Shown here piece by piece: positions 6,108 to 9,033 of a stretch of 9,033 nt of DNA (position 1 is the first letter of the stretch; each line of letters starts with the position of its first letter). The translations under genes were made by a program, and so were the position numbers. The DNA lies in the NCBI GenBank assembly GCA_007134665.1, contig SLKH01000207.1, positions 1 through 9,033 on the forward strand, written 5' to 3'. The stretch comes from Balneolaceae bacterium (GTDB lineage Bacteria; Bacteroidota; Rhodothermia; Balneolales; Balneolaceae). The notes beneath the pieces are model-generated. The model did not search any database, was not told the origin of the DNA, and saw nothing but the letters and a program-made list of their open reading frames with translations.

Positions 6108-8120
6108 TTATTTTTCCCAGGTATTGTTGGACCTGTCTGCGTCCGGGAATAACATATGGGGGTCGATTTCAATACGTTCTACCGGAAGGCCGGTGTCGAA
6201 ATTTGCTCTGACACTTCGTCTTCCTTCCAGCCAATACGATACATCAATCTCTTCATTGATCTGAGTTCCATCTTCAAGCACGATTAACAATTTTACCGGC
6301 ATCGGTACATCACCAAGGTCAAGTATCTGAATGGTGACACTATCACCGTTATCCTCCACCTCTCCGATCGCATGGTCCAGAACCCAGGTCTCATAGTACC
6401 AGCTTCTCCAGAACCAGCTCAGGTCGGTATCTGCAACCCGTTCTATTGTATGAAAAAAATCCCAGGGGTAGGGGTGTTTGTATGCCCACTCATCAATAAA
6501 TGTCAGGTAAGCTTCCCGGAACAGGTCTTCTCCGAGCATTCCCTGGAGCGCAGTCAATACAGAGGCCGGTTTGGGATAGGATGCTACACCATAAGCAGGC
6601 CCGGGGTAGTGGTAGTCCGACCATCTCATCATTGGCCCTTCCATATCAGTTCCCGCTATATTCAGGTAGGAATGGAAGATATCAAAGTTATCAAACTCGC
6701 CGGGATAACGGTCTGCATTCGCCTGGTGTGTGTTGAATGTGGTAAAGCCTTCATCCATCCAGGTGTATCTGCGTTCGTTTGTACTAACGATCATCGGGAT
6801 CCACATATGCGCAAATTCATGAGCTGTGACACCATACAGCCGCTGCGCGCCAAGATTGTTATAACTTCCCATCACAGTGATCATCGGGTACTCCATTCCG
6901 CCACCAATTATGTCGGCCCCTTCAACTGAAGTCATATGCGGCCAGGGGTACGGATGATCCAGGTACTCGGATAAAAATGTGATCGAGTGTTGTGAATATT
7001 CAGCCTGCTCCTGCCAGAGCGGAGCGGTATTGCGGTAGAATGAATGAATCCTTGTGTAATCAGTGTTTCCGTCACCGGTAAGGTCTCCGACTGAGGCACG
7101 TGAACCATCCCAGACAGATTCCCTGGTGGCACTGAAGGCAACATCCCGGACCTGTCCGGCCGAAAATTTCCAGGTTAGCGTACCATTTTCATTTTGCCGG
7201 GTAGCAGCACCAAGATCTGCTTCTGTAACGATGTGAATGATTTCATCTGTTTGCCCGGCTTCGATATAACGATCATATACATGATCCGCCAGAACGTCAG
7301 CGGGGTTGAGGAAATCGCCGGTGGCCATTACAAGCCAGTTATCAGGGGCTGTAATCTCCAGTGTATAATCTGCAAATCCGTGATAGAATTCAGCGTTACC
7401 GAGGAAAGGGTCTGTAAACCATCCAATTACATCGTCATAGACGGCCATATGAGGATACCAATACGCTATAAAAAAAAGGTTGTCCCTGCTTCGGCCCATT
7501 CGTCCGCCGGCCCCTTCCTGCGGCACGATAAATGACCACTCAATTTCCAGGTCGATGGAATCGCCGGGATTCATAGTTTCATCGAGTATGATCAGCAGCC
7601 TTGTGGCATCCACCAGATAGCCTGGATCGCCGCCATAACCCCTGATCTCAGGGTCAAATTCATTCAGTTCCCTGCCTCTGACTTTGACCGACCTGAGATC
7701 AACTCCGCCTGTAATTTCGGTGTTATCCTTTTTCATGGTACCTGCTTTATGCAGATTCTGAGCCAGTTCAAGCAAGAGTTGGCGAAGCTGGTCAGGTGAA
7801 TTGTTCTGGTATTGAATTCTCACATGCCCGTTAACTCTATTTTCTTCAGGAAGCAGCTCTGCTTTCAGATCATAGCTGGCTTCATTTTGCCAGTAGTAAT
7901 CACCGGGAGCGCCATCCATTGAACGGGAACCCTCCTGAATCGCATAAAGATAATCAACGGGTATATCTATCGGGTAGGGAAGAGGCCGTTCGGGCAGGTG
8001 GAAATTTTCGCGTTCACTATCCGGTGAAATAATCGGCTCGGTAGCGGAGCATGCCTGAACAGCGAGGAATATGGTTAATATGAATAGTGAAAGTACAGAG
8101 GCCGTAGAGAAATTATGCAT
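6108..8120 (-). CDS. M1-family zinc metallopeptidase, predicted lipoprotein
   Basis: This 670-residue exported aminopeptidase-like protein has a lipoprotein-type signal: a hydrophobic stretch (about 8-22) ends in VQAC, making C24 the likely lipidated residue, so it is probably anchored in the periplasm or outer membrane. The gluzincin site is intact: HEFAH (434-438) with the third zinc ligand E457 in WMDEGF, the exact HEXXH-X18-E spacing. The substrate-binding exopeptidase motif reads GGGMEYP (406-412), with Tyr where classical M1 enzymes have Asn. Y515 (ASYPKPASVL) is a candidate catalytic tyrosine. The N-terminal beta domain spans about 75-330. A DxTxDGxxxD-like acidic loop (346-354) precedes the catalytic domain. 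The C-terminal 80 residues look like a short beta domain; the large ERAP-type helical domain is absent. It probably trims peptides for nutrition or turnover; substrates are unknown. A promoter candidate with palindrome lies 50-80 bases upstream. Confidence 0.93.
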   Translation of the reverse strand: MHNFSTASVLSLFILTIFLAVQACSATEPIISPDSERENFHLPERPLPYPIDIPVDYLYAIQEGSRSMDGAPGDYYWQNEASYDLKAELLPEENRVNGHVRIQYQNNSPDQLRQLLLELAQNLHKAGTMKKDNTEITGGVDLRSVKVRGRELNEFDPEIRGYGGDPGYLVDATRLLIILDETMNPGDSIDLEIEWSFIVPQEGAGGRMGRSRDNLFFIAYWYPHMAVYDDVIGWFTDPFLGNAEFYHGFADYTLEITAPDNWLVMATGDFLNPADVLADHVYDRYIEAGQTDEIIHIVTEADLGAATRQNENGTLTWKFSAGQVRDVAFSATRESVWDGSRASVGDLTGDGNTDYTRIHSFYRNTAPLWQEQAEYSQHSITFLSEYLDHPYPWPHMTSVEGADIIGGGMEYPMITVMGSYNNLGAQRLYGVTAHEFAHMWIPMIVSTNERRYTWMDEGFTTFNTHQANADRYPGEFDNFDIFHSYLNIAGTDMEGPMMRWSDYHYPGPAYGVASYPKPASVLTALQGMLGEDLFREAYLTFIDEWAYKHPYPWDFFHTIERVADTDLSWFWRSWYYETWVLDHAIGEVEDNGDSVTIQILDLGDVPMPVKLLIVLEDGTQINEEIDVSYWLEGRRSVRANFDTGLPVERIEIDPHMLFPDADRSNNTWEK

Positions 8121-8169
8121 ATTAAATTATAGATAAAGAACTAAAGTGGACAGACAATTGTATTCTTGT

Positions 8170-8200
8170 GAAAGATAAACGATTCACTCACTGAGTGAAA
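8170..8200 (-). promoter_or_regulatory. Candidate promoter of the M1 peptidase gene
   Basis: On the minus strand TTTC (8200-8197), 19 bases, then TATCTTTC (8177-8170) resemble the Bacteroidota TTTG-N19-TAnnTTTG promoter, with one mismatch in each element. Initiation near 8163 would leave a leader of roughly 43 bases before the ATG at 8120, a sensible length. Confidence 0.4.
8183..8199. promoter_or_regulatory. 17-base near-perfect palindrome within the M1 promoter (operator candidate)
   Basis: The arms ttcactca (8183-8190) and tgagtgaa (8192-8199) are exact reverse complements around a single central base. The site lies in the spacer between the candidate -33 and -7 elements and touches the -33, the expected place for a dimeric repressor. 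As RNA it could only form a 6-base-pair stem with a 5-base loop and lacks a T-tract, so a terminator for the upstream receiver gene is less likely. Confidence 0.45.
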
Positions 8201-8225
8201 AAGTAAAAGTTGGTCAGGGAAACTT

Positions 8226-8627
8226 TCAGATATTTTGAGTATTACTCAGATGTTTCTCAATCGATGTTTTCAGGTCTTCAAATTCAATTGGTTTGATAAG
8301 GTAATCGAGGTATTCGGTTTGCCTTGCTCTCTCTCTGTGATGCGGGTCAGAGTTGCCGGTGATGTAGATGACCGGGACATTTGAAAATTTTCTGATTTCG
8401 TGCATCGCATGGATACCGTCCATATCCCCTTCGAGAGCGATATCCATGAGAATAAGGTCTGGTTCGATTTTTTTTGCAAGTTCTACTACAGTTTTACCAT
8501 AGACGAGTTCACCTGTAGTTTCAAACCCGAGTTTCTCCATGTAACTTTCATAGAGCAGATTGAGGATGAGGTCATCTTCAACAATAAAAACTTTCTTAAT
8601 TGATTCAGCCATTCTTGTTGTTTTCAT
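8226..8627 (-). CDS. Stand-alone receiver-domain response regulator (CheY-like, no output domain)
   Basis: This 133-residue cytosolic protein consists of one receiver domain. The acidic cluster E17/D18/D19, phospho-acceptor D62 (ILMDIALEGDMDG), T90 (YITG) and K112 (IKPI) are all present, so it should be phosphorylatable. No DNA-binding, enzymatic or other output domain follows. The GDMDGI loop after D62 and the wording of the second half resemble receivers attached to or working with PAS-type sensor kinases. Possible jobs are phosphorelay intermediate, phosphate sink or protein-binding switch; none is shown by the sequence. The start is uncertain: ATG at 8627 gives five extra residues (MKTTR) before Met6 (8612), from which the family's first strand begins nearby; neither has a Shine-Dalgarno. 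TATACTTG at 8650-8643 resembles a -7 promoter element and would leave a very short leader. The M1 gene follows after 105 bases with its own promoter candidate. Confidence 0.92.
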   Translation of the reverse strand: MKTTRMAESIKKVFIVEDDLILNLLYESYMEKLGFETTGELVYGKTVVELAKKIEPDLILMDIALEGDMDGIHAMHEIRKFSNVPVIYITGNSDPHHRERARQTEYLDYLIKPIEFEDLKTSIEKHLSNTQNI

Positions 8628-8939
8628 TCATATCTGTTCTATCAAGTATAATACATATACATGTTGGCATACCGGGTTACTATAATACAGCGAAACCGCA
8701 TATAGAATTAGATCATTTAAAAGATAATATGTTACACTTTAATGTAAATCAAAAGGATCACTTTTGCTGCTGGTTATCCTGATCAACTTCTGCCAACGCA
8801 GTATGAAACACTTGTATCAAATCTCTTCACTAATGCATTTAATCAGCTCAAATGAGCCTGATGTACCAAAAAGAATACAACCCCGGGAATCTCACTGCCT
8901 ACTATTCACTTCTCAATACTCACTCAACACTAAAAAATG
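8628..8939. other. 312-base non-coding gap between tRNA-Leu and the receiver gene
   Basis: I see no credible gene; the plus-strand frame over 8764-8994 runs into the tRNA. Weak elements present are a small palindrome ttaca-N6-tgtaa (8732-8747), minus-strand TTTG at 8753-8750 with TATCTTTT at 8726-8719 (spacer 23, too long for a good promoter), and a bulged hairpin at 8842-8862 (atcag-ctc / gag-c-ctgat) without a T-tract. A run of six T on the minus strand (8937-8932) follows the tRNA 3' end and may help stop its transcript. Confidence 0.6.
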
Positions 8940-9027
8940 TACCGGCGGCCGGACTCGAACCGGCACGGACATTGTAATGTCCATTGGATTTTAAGTCCAA
9001 CGTGTCTACCAATTCCACCACGCCGGC
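8940..9027 (-). tRNA. tRNA-Leu, anticodon UAA (TAA; bases 8991-8993)
   Basis: The 88-base class II tRNA folds completely. The acceptor stem GCCGGCG pairs with CGCCGGT, with a G1-U72 wobble as also found in E. coli tRNA-Leu, and A73 follows. The D-arm contains GGTAGACAC, and the anticodon stem is TTGGA/TCCAA with loop CTTAAAA. A long variable arm (GGACAT-TACA-ATGTCC) and the T-arm GCCGG-TTCGAGT-CCGGC complete the fold. The UAA anticodon reads UUA and UUG. The 3' CCA is not encoded (the next bases are CATTTTTT) and must be added by the CCA-adding enzyme. Confidence 0.97.
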
Positions 9028-9033
9028 AAAAAA

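Noticed and set aside
6372..6929. Open frame of 185 codons on the plus strand, opposite the M1 peptidase gene.
   Set aside because: It lies wholly antisense to a well-supported gene, has no family resemblance or start signal, and its composition is what the complement of that gene gives.
8842..8862. Bulged inverted repeat atcag-ctc-aaat-gag-c-ctgat as a possible terminator.
   Set aside because: It has a bulge and no T-tract on either strand, and no gene ends beside it.
8764..8994. Plus-strand open frame of 76 codons near the right end.
   Set aside because: It reads into the complement of the tRNA-Leu gene and has no protein-family features.
8940..9027. The tRNA-Leu gene as a possible integration site for a mobile element.
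   Set aside because: No integrase, no repeated tRNA 3' end and no foreign-looking DNA is present in the window.
1..9033. CRISPR arrays, insertion sequences, toxin-antitoxin pairs or other accessory systems.
   Set aside because: No regularly spaced repeats, transposase motifs, terminal repeats or toxin/antitoxin-like small gene pairs were found on either strand.

Overview
The window looks like ordinary chromosomal DNA from a free-living Bacteroidota-related bacterium. My best guess is the Balneolota/Rhodothermota group. The grounds are moderately AT-rich DNA, mostly weak or absent Shine-Dalgarno sequences with A/T-rich leaders, candidate promoters of the TTTG-N19-TAnnTTTG type, and protein sequences with the flavour of that group. 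This assignment is inference from style, not from a marker gene. No phage, transposon, CRISPR array or defence system is visible.

Layout, left to right. Bases 1-651 (+) hold the 3' half of rarA, a replication/recombination clamp-loader-like ATPase. A tandem-domain universal stress protein follows at 773-1597 (+), convergent with a Nit1-type carbon-nitrogen hydrolase at 1618-2427 (-). A 469-base gap (2428-2896) then separates the amidase from a divergent NAD(P)H-dependent FMN reductase (2897-3460, +). This gap holds a candidate minus-strand promoter, two strong hairpins and a direct repeat, which together could mark a small RNA or a long regulated leader. A bidirectional-looking hairpin (3467-3491) closes the flavoprotein gene against a minus-strand two-component operon. 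That operon has a HAMP-less membrane histidine kinase (5948-4251) overlapping its OmpR/PhoB-type response regulator (4261-3554) by 11 bases. Upstream on the same strand are an M1-family metallopeptidase lipoprotein (8120-6108) and a stand-alone receiver protein (8627-8226). A tRNA-Leu(UAA) lies at 9027-8940 on the minus strand.

How the genes may work together. The kinase and regulator form a complete membrane-to-DNA signalling pathway, probably translationally coupled. The orphan receiver has no output domain and could be a phosphorelay intermediate or a partner of a distant kinase. The M1 peptidase probably degrades peptides at the cell surface or in the periplasm. The stress protein, amidase and flavin reductase are all plausible stress or repair functions, but they sit in separate transcription units and nothing in the sequence ties them into one pathway.

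No clearly new multi-gene system is visible. The best leads are non-coding: the structured 2460-2690 region and a 17-base palindrome lying within the candidate promoter of the M1 peptidase.
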